The notes beneath the pieces were generated by a model. That model made no database searches. It was not told where the DNA came from and was given only the letters and a program-made list of their open reading frames with translations. Shown one piece after another: positions 47,612 through 56,701 of a stretch of 64,000 nt of DNA. A program made the position numbers and the translations under genes. Source of the DNA: Stenotrophomonas rhizophila. GTDB taxonomy: Bacteria; Pseudomonadota; Gammaproteobacteria; Xanthomonadales; Xanthomonadaceae. The stretch is from assembly GCF_003751305.1 (NCBI RefSeq), contig NZ_RJKV01000002.1, positions 310,001-374,000 on the forward strand, given 5' to 3'. Every line of letters starts with the position of its first letter. The first letter of the stretch is position 1.

Positions 47612-48820
47612 GTGACCAACCCCTATCGACAGCTGTTCGCAGCCCCGGGCAGCCCCGGCTTCGCGTTGGCGGGCCTGCTGGCGCGGCTGCCCTTGCCGAT
47701 GACCGGCATCGGCATCATTACGCTGCTGGCCCAGGTGCGTGGCAGCTATGCGCTGGCGGGCGCGGTGGCCGCCACCTTCGTGCTGACCTACGCGCTGCTC
47801 TCACCGCAGGTCTCCCGTCTCGTGGATCGGCATGGGCAGCGCCGGATACTGCCGCTGGCCACCGGCGTCAGCGTGCTCGGGCTGCTGCTCCTGCTCGGCG
47901 CCTCGTGGTGGGAGGCGCCGACCGCGCTGCTCTTCGTCGGCGCGCTGCTGGCCGGCGCGATGCCCAGCATGTCCGCGATGGTGCGCGCGCGCTGGACCGC
48001 GATCTATCGCGGCCAGCCGCAGCTGCAGACCGCGTACGCGCTGGAAACCGTCTTCGATGAGGTCACCTTCATCGCCGGGCCGCCGCTGTCGGTCGGCCTG
48101 GCGGTCGCAGTGCTTCCCCAGGCCGGTGTACTCGCCGCTGCCGTGCTGCTGCCGATCGGCGTGCTTGCGTTGATCGCGCAGCGCCGGACGGAGCCGCCCA
48201 TCGACGCAGCAGCGTCGACCGCCAGGCGCGATGGGTCTGTCATGCGCCTGCCCAGCGTGCGCTGGCTCGCGCTGTTGATGGTCGCCATGGGCGTGATCGT
48301 AGGCACGGTGGATGTCGTCAGCGTCGCCTTCGCCGCGCACCTGGGCCAGCCTGCGGCCGCGAGCCTGGTGTTGTCCGCCTATGCCGCCGGCTCCTGCCTG
48401 TCCGGGGTGCTGTTCGGCGCCATGAAGCTGCAGGCGCCGTTGCACCGCTGGTTGCTGCTGGGCGGGCTCGCGACCGCACTGACGACGTTGCCACTGTGGT
48501 GGGCGGGCAGCCTGTTCGGCTTGGGTGCGGCGGTGTTCGTGGCCGGCGCGTTCTTCGCACCGACCATGATCGTGGCGATGTCGCTGGTCGAGCAGCAGGT
48601 GCCGGCGCGTCAGTTGACCGAAGGCATGACCTGGCTGCTGGCGGCATTGAACGTCGGTGTCGCATTGGGTGCCGCCGCGTCCGGCCAGTGGGTGGATGCC
48701 CATGGGGTGCGCGCGGGATTCCTCATCGCGGTGTGTGCCGGCGGCGCAGTGCTGCTGGCCGCGATGTCCGCGCATCGCAGGCTGCGTCTGCCCCCGGCAC
48801 CCGCCTCGGGGGACGCCTGA
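47612..48820 (+). CDS. MFS transporter under divergent TetR control
   Basis: About 402 residues from GTG 47612 ('TNPYRQLFAAPGSPGFALAGLLARLP'). The open frame reaches GTG 47585, but that lies almost on the operator and predicted transcription start. Around 12 membrane segments are visible, with 'SRLVDRHGQRRILPLATG' in the 2-3 loop. It is followed after 40 bases by a second MFS gene, probably one operon. Substrate unknown; the divergent TetR suggests induction by a toxic ligand. Confidence 0.9.
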   Translation: MTNPYRQLFAAPGSPGFALAGLLARLPLPMTGIGIITLLAQVRGSYALAGAVAATFVLTYALLSPQVSRLVDRHGQRRILPLATGVSVLGLLLLLGASWWEAPTALLFVGALLAGAMPSMSAMVRARWTAIYRGQPQLQTAYALETVFDEVTFIAGPPLSVGLAVAVLPQAGVLAAAVLLPIGVLALIAQRRTEPPIDAAASTARRDGSVMRLPSVRWLALLMVAMGVIVGTVDVVSVAFAAHLGQPAAASLVLSAYAAGSCLSGVLFGAMKLQAPLHRWLLLGGLATALTTLPLWWAGSLFGLGAAVFVAGAFFAPTMIVAMSLVEQQVPARQLTEGMTWLLAALNVGVALGAAASGQWVDAHGVRAGFLIAVCAGGAVLLAAMSAHRRLRLPPAPASGDA

Positions 48821-48860
48821 TGCAAGCACCTGGAACACTCACACCACACGGAGCTGCAGC

Positions 48861-50054
48861 ATGACGCCTCCCCTTTCCGGGCGACAGCCCGATGCACGCC
48901 ACCCCTGGTGGGCGGTCACCGCCGTGAGCCTGGCCACGTTCTCGGTCGTGACCACCGAAATGCTGCCCGTCGGCCTGCTGACCCCGATCGCCGACGCCCT
49001 GCAGACGAGCACCGGCACCGCAGGCCTGATGGTGTCGCTGCCGGCGTTGCTGGCGGCGTTGTTCGCCCCGCTCGTGGTCATCGCCTCCGGCCGGCTGGAC
49101 CGCCGCACGCTGCTGTGCGGCCTGCTGGGCCTGCTGGTGATCGCCAATCTGGGCGCGGCCTTCGCACCCACGCTGGGCTGGATGCTGGCGGCGCGCGTGC
49201 TGGTCGGGTTGTGCATGGGCGGCATCTGGGCGATTGCCGGCGGGCTGGCCATGCGGCTCGTGCCGACGCGATCCGTCGGGCTGGCCACCTCGCTCATCTT
49301 CGGCGGTGTGGCGGCGGCCTCGGTGCTGGGCGTTCCGCTCGGTGCCTTGATCGGTGAGCTGTTGGGATGGCGCTGGGCATTCGCCAGCATGGCCCTGCTC
49401 AGCGCGGTGGTACTCGCACTGCATCTGGCCGTCGTGCCCAGGCTGCCGTCGACCCATACCACCACCGTGCGCCAGTTCGGTGAGCAGTTGGGCAACCGGG
49501 GGCTGCAGCTCGGGTTGCTGCTGACCTTGCTGCTGGTCGCCGGACACTTCATTGCCTTCACCTTCGTGCGGCCACTGCTCATGACAGTCTCCGGATTCGA
49601 CGCGCGCTGGGTGGGGCTGTTGTTGTTCGGCTACGGCGCTGCCGGGATGGCCGGAAATTTCCTCGCGGGCATCGTGGCGGCGCGATATACGGCACCGACG
49701 GTGTTGCTGATCGCAGCGGGCCTGGTGCTGGCGCCGCTGCTGTTCCTGTCCATCGGCGACGCGCGTGCCGGCGGTGCCATCGCGCTGATCGCGTGGGGGC
49801 TGGCCTACGGCGGCGTCTCGGTCGGGTTGATGACGTGGATGATGAAGGCTGCGCCCCGCGCGGTGGAGGTGGCTTCCGCGCTCTACGTCGGCGTCTTCAA
49901 CATCGGTATCGCATCGGGCGCATGGCTGGGCGGTCAGGCGCTCGACCGGCAGGGGCTCAGTGCCAACCTCTGGCTGGCCGGTGGCTTCGCGGCTACCGCA
50001 GTGCTGGTGTGCGTTGTGGGGCGCGGGCTGCAACGACCCGCCCGGGTGATCTGA
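48861..50054 (+). CDS. MFS transporter (DHA1/arabinose-efflux type), second gene of the operon
   Basis: A 397-residue protein from ATG 48861, with GGAG upstream. Helix 1 has 'LATFSVVTTEMLPVGLLTPIADAL', the DHA1 signature also seen in the protein at 32666, and loop 2-3 has 'ASGRLDRRTLLCGLLGLLV'. Twelve membrane segments are visible. Two unlike MFS exporters in tandem after one TetR gene is unusual. A large hairpin follows the stop. Confidence 0.92.
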   Translation: MTPPLSGRQPDARHPWWAVTAVSLATFSVVTTEMLPVGLLTPIADALQTSTGTAGLMVSLPALLAALFAPLVVIASGRLDRRTLLCGLLGLLVIANLGAAFAPTLGWMLAARVLVGLCMGGIWAIAGGLAMRLVPTRSVGLATSLIFGGVAAASVLGVPLGALIGELLGWRWAFASMALLSAVVLALHLAVVPRLPSTHTTTVRQFGEQLGNRGLQLGLLLTLLLVAGHFIAFTFVRPLLMTVSGFDARWVGLLLFGYGAAGMAGNFLAGIVAARYTAPTVLLIAAGLVLAPLLFLSIGDARAGGAIALIAWGLAYGGVSVGLMTWMMKAAPRAVEVASALYVGVFNIGIASGAWLGGQALDRQGLSANLWLAGGFAATAVLVCVVGRGLQRPARVI

Positions 50055-50055
50055 G

Positions 50056-50096
50056 CCGGGGCGTGCATGCCGCACCGATGCGTTGACACGCCCCGG
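50056..50096 (+). terminator. Hairpin after the MFS operon
   Basis: CCGGGGCGTG (50056-50065) and CACGCCCCGG (50087-50096) form a perfect 10-bp stem with a 21-base loop, starting just after the MFS stop. It has no T-tract, so terminator function is tentative. Confidence 0.45.
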
Positions 50097-50135
50097 ATGT
50101 GCCATGCTGCGGAACATCCAACCGGGAACGCTGCC

Positions 50136-50252
50136 ATGGCCAAGGGCCTGAACAAGCAGAAAGAAACGAAAAAGAAGCCTGCCAAGACGGCGAAGGAAAA
50201 GAAGGCCGAGAAGAACGAAAAGAAGACCACCCGCGGTTTCGCACCGGTCTGA
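50136..50252 (+). CDS. Small Lys-rich protein (38 residues)
   Basis: From ATG 50136 the protein starts 'AKGLNKQKETKKKPAKTAKE' and is more than one third Lys, with no hydrophobic part. Similar tiny basic proteins of unknown role occur in other gammaproteobacteria. The longer open frame from 50067 would add 23 residues overlapping the hairpin and is not supported. It probably binds nucleic acid or another polyanion, but no function is proven. Confidence 0.7.
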   Translation: MAKGLNKQKETKKKPAKTAKEKKAEKNEKKTTRGFAPV

Positions 50253-50267
50253 TCGATCCCGGCACGT

Positions 50268-50441
50268 CTAGAGCGTGCTGGAATCCACAAGCTGGCGACC
50301 GGCCTGGGTCAGGTCGATGTCGCCATCTTCGGCCTGGGCTGCATAGCCGGCCTTCACCGCCCAGTTGGCGTCCTCGTCACTGACCGGCCGCGTGGCATTG
50401 ATGTCATCGAGGATGCGGCGCTGTTCGTCGGTCAATGGCAT
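50268..50441 (-). CDS. Small acidic protein of unknown function (57 residues)
   Basis: From ATG 50441, preceded by a GGAGG ribosome site. It begins 'PLTDEQRRILDDINATRPVSD' and ends 'LTQAGRQLVDSSTL'. The composition is soluble and acidic, and the layout suggests a small winged-helix-like or helical fold. I do not recognise the family. It is convergent with the Lys-rich mini-gene. Confidence 0.6.
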   Translation of the reverse strand: MPLTDEQRRILDDINATRPVSDEDANWAVKAGYAAQAEDGDIDLTQAGRQLVDSSTL

Positions 50442-50466
50442 TCGGCGGTCCTCCCGGCAGCGTCGC

Positions 50467-50607
50467 TCATGGCGCGGGGGCATCCACGCTGATCACGCGC
50501 TGGGCCAGCCTCGCGCGTTTGGCCCGCCGATGATTCACCCACCACACCAGCCCCGGCAGGCCGTAAAGCAGTGCACCGGCGAGCAGGAAGATTTTCAAGG
50601 CGGTCAT
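50467..50607 (-). CDS. Small single-pass membrane protein (46 residues)
   Basis: From ATG 50607 with a GAGAG ribosome site: 'TALKIFLLAGALLYGLPGLVWWVNH' is one membrane helix, followed by a basic tail 'RRAKRARLAQR'. It looks like a typical small inner-membrane protein. It lies upstream of and in the same direction as the 57-residue gene, 25 bases away. Function unknown. Confidence 0.6.
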   Translation of the reverse strand: MTALKIFLLAGALLYGLPGLVWWVNHRRAKRARLAQRVISVDAPAP

Positions 50608-50806
50608 GGCGGTCTCTCTCCGTACGGCATGGCGTGTTGGCGGCAATCCCACCGCACTCCCAGCGGTAGTTCAGCGCAATCGCTGTGAAGGTGCTGTTCC
50701 CTTCTTCACTCTCGCACGTTCGGACCGGCGTGGCCGGTGCCGGATCAACGCGCCCTTCACGGGCCCTCACCGGCGGTGAGCCAGTGCGGTTCGCTATCCT
50801 GCTCCC

Positions 50807-53431
50807 ATGAACAAGCCAGCGCGACGTACCCCGTCCAGCACCGCCGTCGTCCGCGTCCGCGGCGCACGCGAACACAACCTCAAGAACGTGGATGTCGACA
50901 TCCCGCGCGATGCGCTGGTGGTGTTCTCCGGCATCTCCGGCTCGGGCAAGTCCTCGCTGGCGTTCGGTACGCTCTACGCCGAGGCGCAGCGGCGCTACCT
51001 GGAATCGCTGTCGCCGTACGCACGTCGCCTGATCGACCAGGTGGGCGTGCCGGACGTGGATGCGATCGAGGGGCTGCCGCCGGCCGTGGCCCTGCAGCAG
51101 CAGCGCGGCACGGCCAGCGTGCGCTCCAGCGTCGGCAGCGTGACCACGCTGTCGAGCCTGCTGCGGATGCTGTACTCGCGCGCCGGCACCTATCCGGCCA
51201 GGCAACCCATGCTCTACGCCGAGGACTTCTCGCCGAACACGCCGCAGGGCGCCTGCCCGAACTGCCACGGCCTGGGCTACGTGTATGAAGTGACCGAGCA
51301 GTCGATGGTGCCCGATCCCTCGCTGAGCATCCGCGAACGCGCCATCGCCGCATGGCCGCCGGCGTGGCACGGGCAGAACCAGCGCGACATCCTGGTCACG
51401 CTCGGCTACGACGTGGACGTTCCCTGGCGCGACCTGCCCAAGAAGCAGCGTGACTGGATCCTGTTCACTGAGGAACAGCCGGTGGTGCCGGTGTACGCTG
51501 GCTTCACCCCGGCCGAGACCCGCGCCGCCGTGCGTCGCAAGGAAGAGCCGAGCTACATGGGCACTTTCAGTGGTGCGCGCCGCTATGTGCTGCACACCTT
51601 TGCGACCACGCAGAGCGCGATGATGAAAAAGCGCGTCGCGCGCTACATGATCGGCGCAAAGTGCCCGGTCTGTGATGGCCGCCGGCTGAAGCGCGAAGCG
51701 CTGTCGGTGACCTTCGCCGGCATGGATATCGGCACGTTGTCGCAACTGCCGCTCAGCGCCATGGCACAGGCATTGCGTCCGGCGGCAGAGGGGCATTTCG
51801 AGGTAGCGGCAGCAACCGCCACGCGCAGCCGCAGCGCCGGCAAGCAGGCCACGGCCAAGCGGGTCGCTGCCGGTGGCAACGCGCATGCGGGCGGCAGCGA
51901 TGTGCGTAGAACGCCGGATCTGTCCGAGGAGAAACGCATCGCGGCCCAGCGCATCGCGCACGATCTGATCGAACGGATCGGCACGCTGCAATCGCTCGGT
52001 CTGGGCTATCTGTCGATGGACCGCGCGACCCCGACGCTGTCACCGGGCGAACTGCAGCGCTTGCGCCTGGCCACGCAGATCCGCTCCAGCCTGTTCGGCG
52101 TCGTGTACGTGCTCGATGAGCCCACCGCCGGCCTGCATCCAGCCGATGGCGAGGCCCTGTACGACGCACTGGCGCAGCTCAAGGCGGGCGGCAACACGCT
52201 GTTCGTGGTGGAGCATGATCTGGAGATGCTGCGCCGTGCGGACTGGCTGGTGGATGTCGGCCCGGGTGCGGGTCAGCACGGCGGCCAGGTGCTCTACAGC
52301 GGCCCGCCCGACGGCCTGCGCACGATCAAGGCGTCTGTTACCGCGCCGTATCTGTTCCAGGACGCCGCCGGTCCGCGCCGCACGCCGCGCGCGCCGTCCG
52401 GCTGGCTGGGCCTGCAGGGCGTTCACCGCAACAACCTGCATGGTGTGGATGCACGTTTTCCGCTTGGGGCGTTCACGGCGGTGACCGGAGTCTCCGGCTC
52501 GGGCAAGTCGAGTCTGGTCAGCCAGGCGCTGGTCGAGCTGGTCGGCGAGCACCTGGGGCAGGAGCCGGTCATCGAAGAGACCGACACCGACCTGCCGCAG
52601 CCCAGCCGCATCGAACGCACCCGTGGCCGGTTGAACGGGGCCAAGGCGATCAAGCGTCTGGTCAACGTCGACCAGAAGCCGATCGGGCGGACGCCGCGCT
52701 CCAACCTGGCCACCTACACCGGCCTGTTCGATCATGTGCGCCGTCTGTTTGCCGGCACCCGCTCGGCCAAGGCACGCCGCTACAGTGTGGGCCGCTTCTC
52801 CTTCAACGTCGCGGCAGGCCGCTGCGAAACCTGCGAAGGCGAGGGCTTCGTCCACGTCGAGCTGTTGTTCATGCCCAGCGTCTACGCGCCATGCCCCACC
52901 TGCCATGGGCAGCGCTACAACGCCAAGACGCTGGAGGTGCATTGGAACGGCCGCAACATCGCGCAGGTGCTGGCGATGACGGTGGAGGAAGCCTTGGCCT
53001 TCTTCGCCGAAGAGCCGCCCGTGCAGCGGCCGCTGCAACTGCTGCGGGATATCGGCTTGGGCTATCTGCGTCTGGGCCAGCCGGCCACCGAGCTGTCCGG
53101 TGGCGAGGCGCAGCGGATCAAGCTGGCGACAGAGCTGCAGCGCAGCCAGCACGGCAACAGCCTGTACGTGCTGGATGAACCGACCACGGGCCTGCATCCG
53201 GCGGATGTGGACAAGCTGATGATGCAACTGCACGGCCTGGTCGACGCCGGCAACACGGTGGTGGTGGTCGAGCACGATCTGCGCGTGGTGGCCGACGCGG
53301 ACTGGGTGATCGATGTGGGGCCGGGCGCGGGCGAGGAGGGCGGCCGGATCGTGGCCGAAGGCACGCCGGCCCAGGTCAGTCGCGCCAGGCAGGGCGCCAC
53401 CGCGCGCTATCTGCGCCGCTGGTTTCCCTGA
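50807..53431 (+). CDS. UvrA2-type ABC ATPase (short UvrA paralogue)
   Basis: An 874-residue UvrA-like protein with two ABC modules: Walker A 'GISGSGKSS' (about 43-51) and 'GVSGSGKSS' (about 562-570), '[14 protein letters not shown]' Walker B, and zinc-type pairs 'CPNCHG', 'CPVCDG', 'CETCEG', 'CPTCHG'. It is shorter than UvrA (about 940 residues), consistent with class II UvrA lacking the UvrB-binding region. The first signature reads '[12 protein letters not shown]' instead of LSGGE; the second is normal. A low-complexity insert with '[20 protein letters not shown]' lies near 330-355. Class II UvrA proteins are linked to DNA-damaging-drug tolerance. Confidence 0.9.
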   Translation: MNKPARRTPSSTAVVRVRGAREHNLKNVDVDIPRDALVVFSGISGSGKSSLAFGTLYAEAQRRYLESLSPYARRLIDQVGVPDVDAIEGLPPAVALQQQRGTASVRSSVGSVTTLSSLLRMLYSRAGTYPARQPMLYAEDFSPNTPQGACPNCHGLGYVYEVTEQSMVPDPSLSIRERAIAAWPPAWHGQNQRDILVTLGYDVDVPWRDLPKKQRDWILFTEEQPVVPVYAGFTPAETRAAVRRKEEPSYMGTFSGARRYVLHTFATTQSAMMKKRVARYMIGAKCPVCDGRRLKREALSVTFAGMDIGTLSQLPLSAMAQALRPAAEGHFEVAAATATRSRSAGKQATAKRVAAGGNAHAGGSDVRRTPDLSEEKRIAAQRIAHDLIERIGTLQSLGLGYLSMDRATPTLSPGELQRLRLATQIRSSLFGVVYVLDEPTAGLHPADGEALYDALAQLKAGGNTLFVVEHDLEMLRRADWLVDVGPGAGQHGGQVLYSGPPDGLRTIKASVTAPYLFQDAAGPRRTPRAPSGWLGLQGVHRNNLHGVDARFPLGAFTAVTGVSGSGKSSLVSQALVELVGEHLGQEPVIEETDTDLPQPSRIERTRGRLNGAKAIKRLVNVDQKPIGRTPRSNLATYTGLFDHVRRLFAGTRSAKARRYSVGRFSFNVAAGRCETCEGEGFVHVELLFMPSVYAPCPTCHGQRYNAKTLEVHWNGRNIAQVLAMTVEEALAFFAEEPPVQRPLQLLRDIGLGYLRLGQPATELSGGEAQRIKLATELQRSQHGNSLYVLDEPTTGLHPADVDKLMMQLHGLVDAGNTVVVVEHDLRVVADADWVIDVGPGAGEEGGRIVAEGTPAQVSRARQGATARYLRRWFP

Positions 53432-53446
53432 GCGGCGCAGTGCACC

Positions 53447-55963
53447 TCAGTACACGTCGCGGCGGTAGCGCCCGTCGTTGAGCAGGGCATCGACCGCGTC
53501 GTTGCCCAGCACCTCGCGCAGCACCCTATCGACGCCCTCGGCCATGCCGTGCAGCGAGCCGCACACGTAGAGGCTGCCGCCCAGATCCACCCACGCGCGC
53601 AGTGCCTCCGGCGCGGTACGCAGGCGGTCCTGCACATAGCCGCCGCCGTCCGGATCGCGGGAGAACGCCAGGTCCACCCGGCGCAGATGGCCCTGCGCCT
53701 GCCACGCCTCGATCTCCCCGCGATACAGGAAGTCGTGCGCGCGCGTGCGCTCGCCGAACACCAGCCAATGCCCGCGGTCGCCACGCGCGTCTGCCTCACG
53801 CAGCAGGCTGCGCAGGCCGGCGATCCCGGTACCGTTGCCGATCAGCAGCATCGGGGCATGTTCGGGATGGCGATGGAAACCGCTGTTCGGGCGCACCCGG
53901 GCGCGGATGCTGTCCCCATCAGCGGCATGTACGCACAGCCAGCCCGAGCCAAGGCCGTGGCGGCCATCGGGCAGCTCGGTCAGCCGGATCACCAACTGCA
54001 CGACGTCATCGCCCGGGATCGAGGCAATGGAGTATTCGCGATGCGGCAGTGCCGGCAGAGGCGCCAGCCAGCGTGCGGCGTCGGGCGCTGCAGTCGTATC
54101 GGGCGCCTGCGCTGTCTCCGGCAGCACGCGCGCGGCGGCGGCCTCGGCCAGCGTCGTGATGCGTCCATCCACCGTCACCGGTGCCTGCGGATCCAGACCA
54201 TTGCGGGTCAGCACTGCCAGCACGTGTGCACGCGCATGGCGGGGGGCGATCTCCAGAATGTCGCCGGCCTGCCAGTGGGTGTGTGCCGGCGGCCGCAGTG
54301 ATACCTGCCAGATGGCCCCGGCGGCGCTGCCGGAATTGAGCTGCGCGCGCGCGTCCAGCGCCCACGGTTGCAGCTCGACCGGCGCGGGCAGCGGGGTGTG
54401 GTCCTCGACGCCGGTCAGCGCGGCCAGGTGCTGCTGCCAGTGCCCCAGTGCGACCGCGTCGGTGCGGTCCACCTCGATGCTGGCGAACAGGCGCTGTGCA
54501 CCCTGCGCGGCCAGCCAGGTATCCACCTGACGCGAGAAGCCACAGAAGCGCGCGTACTCGCGGTCGCCCAGCCCAAGCACGGCGTATGCCAGCCGCTGCA
54601 GTGACCCGGATTGCGTCAGTACCCGTCGCTCGAACGCACGCGCGGCATCGGGTGCTTCACCATCGCCGAAGGTGCTGATGACGAACAACGCCTTGTCCGT
54701 GGTAGCCAGCAGTGCCGCGTCCACCTGCGCGAGCGGACGCACCTGCACCGGCAGGCCGGCCGCCTGCAACTGGGCGGCAGCGCGCCAGGCCAGCTGCTCG
54801 GCAAACCCACTCTGGCTGGCGAACCCGACCAGCCACGGCTGTCCAGTGCCCATGGCCGCAGCAAGAGGCAGGCGTGAGGCACGCACCTCGCGTTTCTTTC
54901 GGCGGCGGTCCAGGTACAACATCCAGCCGGTGATGAAGAACACCAGCATGCCCAGGCTGGACAGCATCACGATGATCCGCCCGGGCAGGCCGAAGAAGCT
55001 GCCCGAATGCAGCGCGAACATGCTGACGATGATTTTGCCGCCGGGGTTTTTGGCGGCGTAGGGCTCCAGCGAGAGCAGTGCGCCAGTCGCCGGATCCAGT
55101 TGCGCGATGTCCTGCGCGCGGTCGTGCGCGGCATCGCCGCCCTGCACGCGGCTGGTGAGCGCGCGGCCGGGCTTGGCCGGGAAGCGCAGATCGATGTAAC
55201 CGTGGCGCACGCCGTCCAGCGCGTACAGGGTGGCCTGCACCTTGTGCAGATCCAGTGGGCCGCCGCGGGTGCGCGGTTGGCTCTGCTCGGCGCTCGAGCC
55301 GCCGAGCAAGGTGGTCGCGGCCTTGCGGTACCAGTCGAACGACCACCACAGCCCGGTCAGTGCGATCAGCAGGTACACCAGCAGTACCCAGGTGCCGACC
55401 ACCGAGTGCAGGCTCCACAGAAAACTGCGCCCCGTGCGCGACCATTCCACCGCCAGCCAGGTGCGCCAGTGCCACCAGCGTCGTGGCCAGCGCAGATACA
55501 GCCCGGACAGGCAGAAAAACACCAAGGTGATCGCGCAGCTGCCGGTGATCAGGCGGCCACGTTCGCCGCTGACCAGGTGGCGGTGCAGGTCTTCGACGAA
55601 GGCGAAGAACGCCAGCCCCCGCAACCCGGTGAGTACGGTGCCGGTGTACGGATCGAAGTAGCGCCAGTTGGCCTGGCCGCCTTCGAAACGCGCGACCGAC
55701 AGGCGCTGCCCGGTGGCATCCACGCGCAGCCGCTGCAGCGCGTGCGGCATGTCCTGCTGCAATCGCGGTAGCAGCTCGGTGAGCGCCAGCGGCTGCTCGC
55801 CGGCTGCATGGCGTTCCACCACCTGCGCAAGCGCCGGATTGGCCGCGCGCATCAGCTCATCTTCGAAGGACAGCGTGGCGCCACTCAGCCCCATCACCGC
55901 CAGCACGGTGCCGGCGGTGATGCCCAGCAGCCAATGCAGCTGGAAAAGAACGGTCTTCAACAT
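53447..55963 (-). CDS. PepSY-membrane / flavodoxin / FAD-NADPH reductase fusion
   Basis: An 838-residue protein from ATG 55963. Residues 1-380 are a PepSY-associated membrane domain with four main helices ('LHWLLGITAGTVLAVMGLSG', 'FFCLSGLYLRWPRRWWHW'). A flavodoxin domain follows ('VGFASQSGFAEQLAWRAAAQL', 'FVISTFGDGEAPDAARAF'), then a sulfite-reductase-alpha-type FAD/NADPH module ('PHREYSIASIPGDD', 'LLIGNGTGIAGLRSLLREAD', C-terminal Tyr). Such proteins probably pass NADPH electrons across the inner membrane to reduce periplasmic ferric siderophores. The Fur-box-like site upstream supports an iron role. Confidence 0.9.
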   Translation of the reverse strand: MLKTVLFQLHWLLGITAGTVLAVMGLSGATLSFEDELMRAANPALAQVVERHAAGEQPLALTELLPRLQQDMPHALQRLRVDATGQRLSVARFEGGQANWRYFDPYTGTVLTGLRGLAFFAFVEDLHRHLVSGERGRLITGSCAITLVFFCLSGLYLRWPRRWWHWRTWLAVEWSRTGRSFLWSLHSVVGTWVLLVYLLIALTGLWWSFDWYRKAATTLLGGSSAEQSQPRTRGGPLDLHKVQATLYALDGVRHGYIDLRFPAKPGRALTSRVQGGDAAHDRAQDIAQLDPATGALLSLEPYAAKNPGGKIIVSMFALHSGSFFGLPGRIIVMLSSLGMLVFFITGWMLYLDRRRKKREVRASRLPLAAAMGTGQPWLVGFASQSGFAEQLAWRAAAQLQAAGLPVQVRPLAQVDAALLATTDKALFVISTFGDGEAPDAARAFERRVLTQSGSLQRLAYAVLGLGDREYARFCGFSRQVDTWLAAQGAQRLFASIEVDRTDAVALGHWQQHLAALTGVEDHTPLPAPVELQPWALDARAQLNSGSAAGAIWQVSLRPPAHTHWQAGDILEIAPRHARAHVLAVLTRNGLDPQAPVTVDGRITTLAEAAAARVLPETAQAPDTTAAPDAARWLAPLPALPHREYSIASIPGDDVVQLVIRLTELPDGRHGLGSGWLCVHAADGDSIRARVRPNSGFHRHPEHAPMLLIGNGTGIAGLRSLLREADARGDRGHWLVFGERTRAHDFLYRGEIEAWQAQGHLRRVDLAFSRDPDGGGYVQDRLRTAPEALRAWVDLGGSLYVCGSLHGMAEGVDRVLREVLGNDAVDALLNDGRYRRDVY

Positions 55964-56030
55964 GGGGCGGTTCCGGCGGCAGAAGGCAGCGCGGCCAGCC
56001 ACGCAGGCGGCGTGACACTGCCTGGCAGCG

Positions 56031-56052
56031 AATGAGAATGAATCTCGTCATT
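56031..56052. promoter_or_regulatory. Fur-box-like site upstream of the PepSY-flavodoxin reductase gene
   Basis: AATGAGAATGAATCTCGTC(ATT) resembles the xanthomonad Fur box AATGAGAATCATTCTCATT, with a small insertion in the centre. It lies 68 bases upstream of the reductase start, a suitable promoter position for iron repression. Confidence 0.55.
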
Positions 56053-56140
56053 GTTGGGGGTGCCGCAACGGCGGTCAAGACCTTCGGCGAGGTTGCGCGG
56101 CCACGATCAACGGCCACGCTGTCGACGATGGCAGACGGCC

Positions 56141-56701
56141 TCAGTGGCGCGCCCACGCCTCGATCTCGCCGGCAGAGAACGGCCCGAGCTTCTGCTTCAC
56201 GATGCGCCCTTCGGCATCGACCAGCACCGAATAGGGGAGCAGGCCCTGTGCATTGCCCAGGCGCACGCTGGCATCGGCAGGGCCGGGCGTGTCGAGCACG
56301 ATCGGGTAGGCCACGGGAATGCGGGCCAGGAAATCGCGCACGCCTTCGGGGGTATCCAGCGCCAGCCCGAGCACCTGCACACCGCTGTCGCCCTGGGCGT
56401 CGGCAAACGCGGTCAGCGCGGGCATTTCCTCCACGCAGGGGCCGCACCAGCTGGCCCAGACATTGATCAACAGGGGGCGGCCACGGAAGCGGGCCAGATC
56501 CACGGGGTGTCCGTGGATGTCGGGCAGGGTGATCGCCGGCATCGGATCGCCGGGTTGGGCTGCGGCTACTGCCGCGCGCTGCGGGGGTGGGGCGATCGCC
56601 GGGCGGGTGTGATGCCCGGCGAACCACAGCCCCGTGCCGATGCCCAGCACGGCCGCGATCACGACCACCACGACCATCTGCCGTGGTGGCCGCAGGCTCA
56701 T
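56141..56701 (-). CDS. TlpA/ResA-like periplasmic thioredoxin
   Basis: A 186-residue protein anchored by an N-terminal helix ('VVVVVIAAVLGIGTGLWFAG'). The thioredoxin fold has 'PGDPMPAITLPDIHGHPVDLA', then 'LLINVWASWCGPCVEEMPAL' with redox Cys86/Cys89, and 'GLLPYSVLVDAEGRIV' with the cis-Pro. Such proteins reduce periplasmic disulfides, often for cytochrome c maturation or DsbD-driven pathways. Its ATG overlaps the dsbD TGA in ATGA, so it probably receives electrons from DsbD. Confidence 0.93.
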   Translation of the reverse strand: MSLRPPRQMVVVVVIAAVLGIGTGLWFAGHHTRPAIAPPPQRAAVAAAQPGDPMPAITLPDIHGHPVDLARFRGRPLLINVWASWCGPCVEEMPALTAFADAQGDSGVQVLGLALDTPEGVRDFLARIPVAYPIVLDTPGPADASVRLGNAQGLLPYSVLVDAEGRIVKQKLGPFSAGEIEAWARH

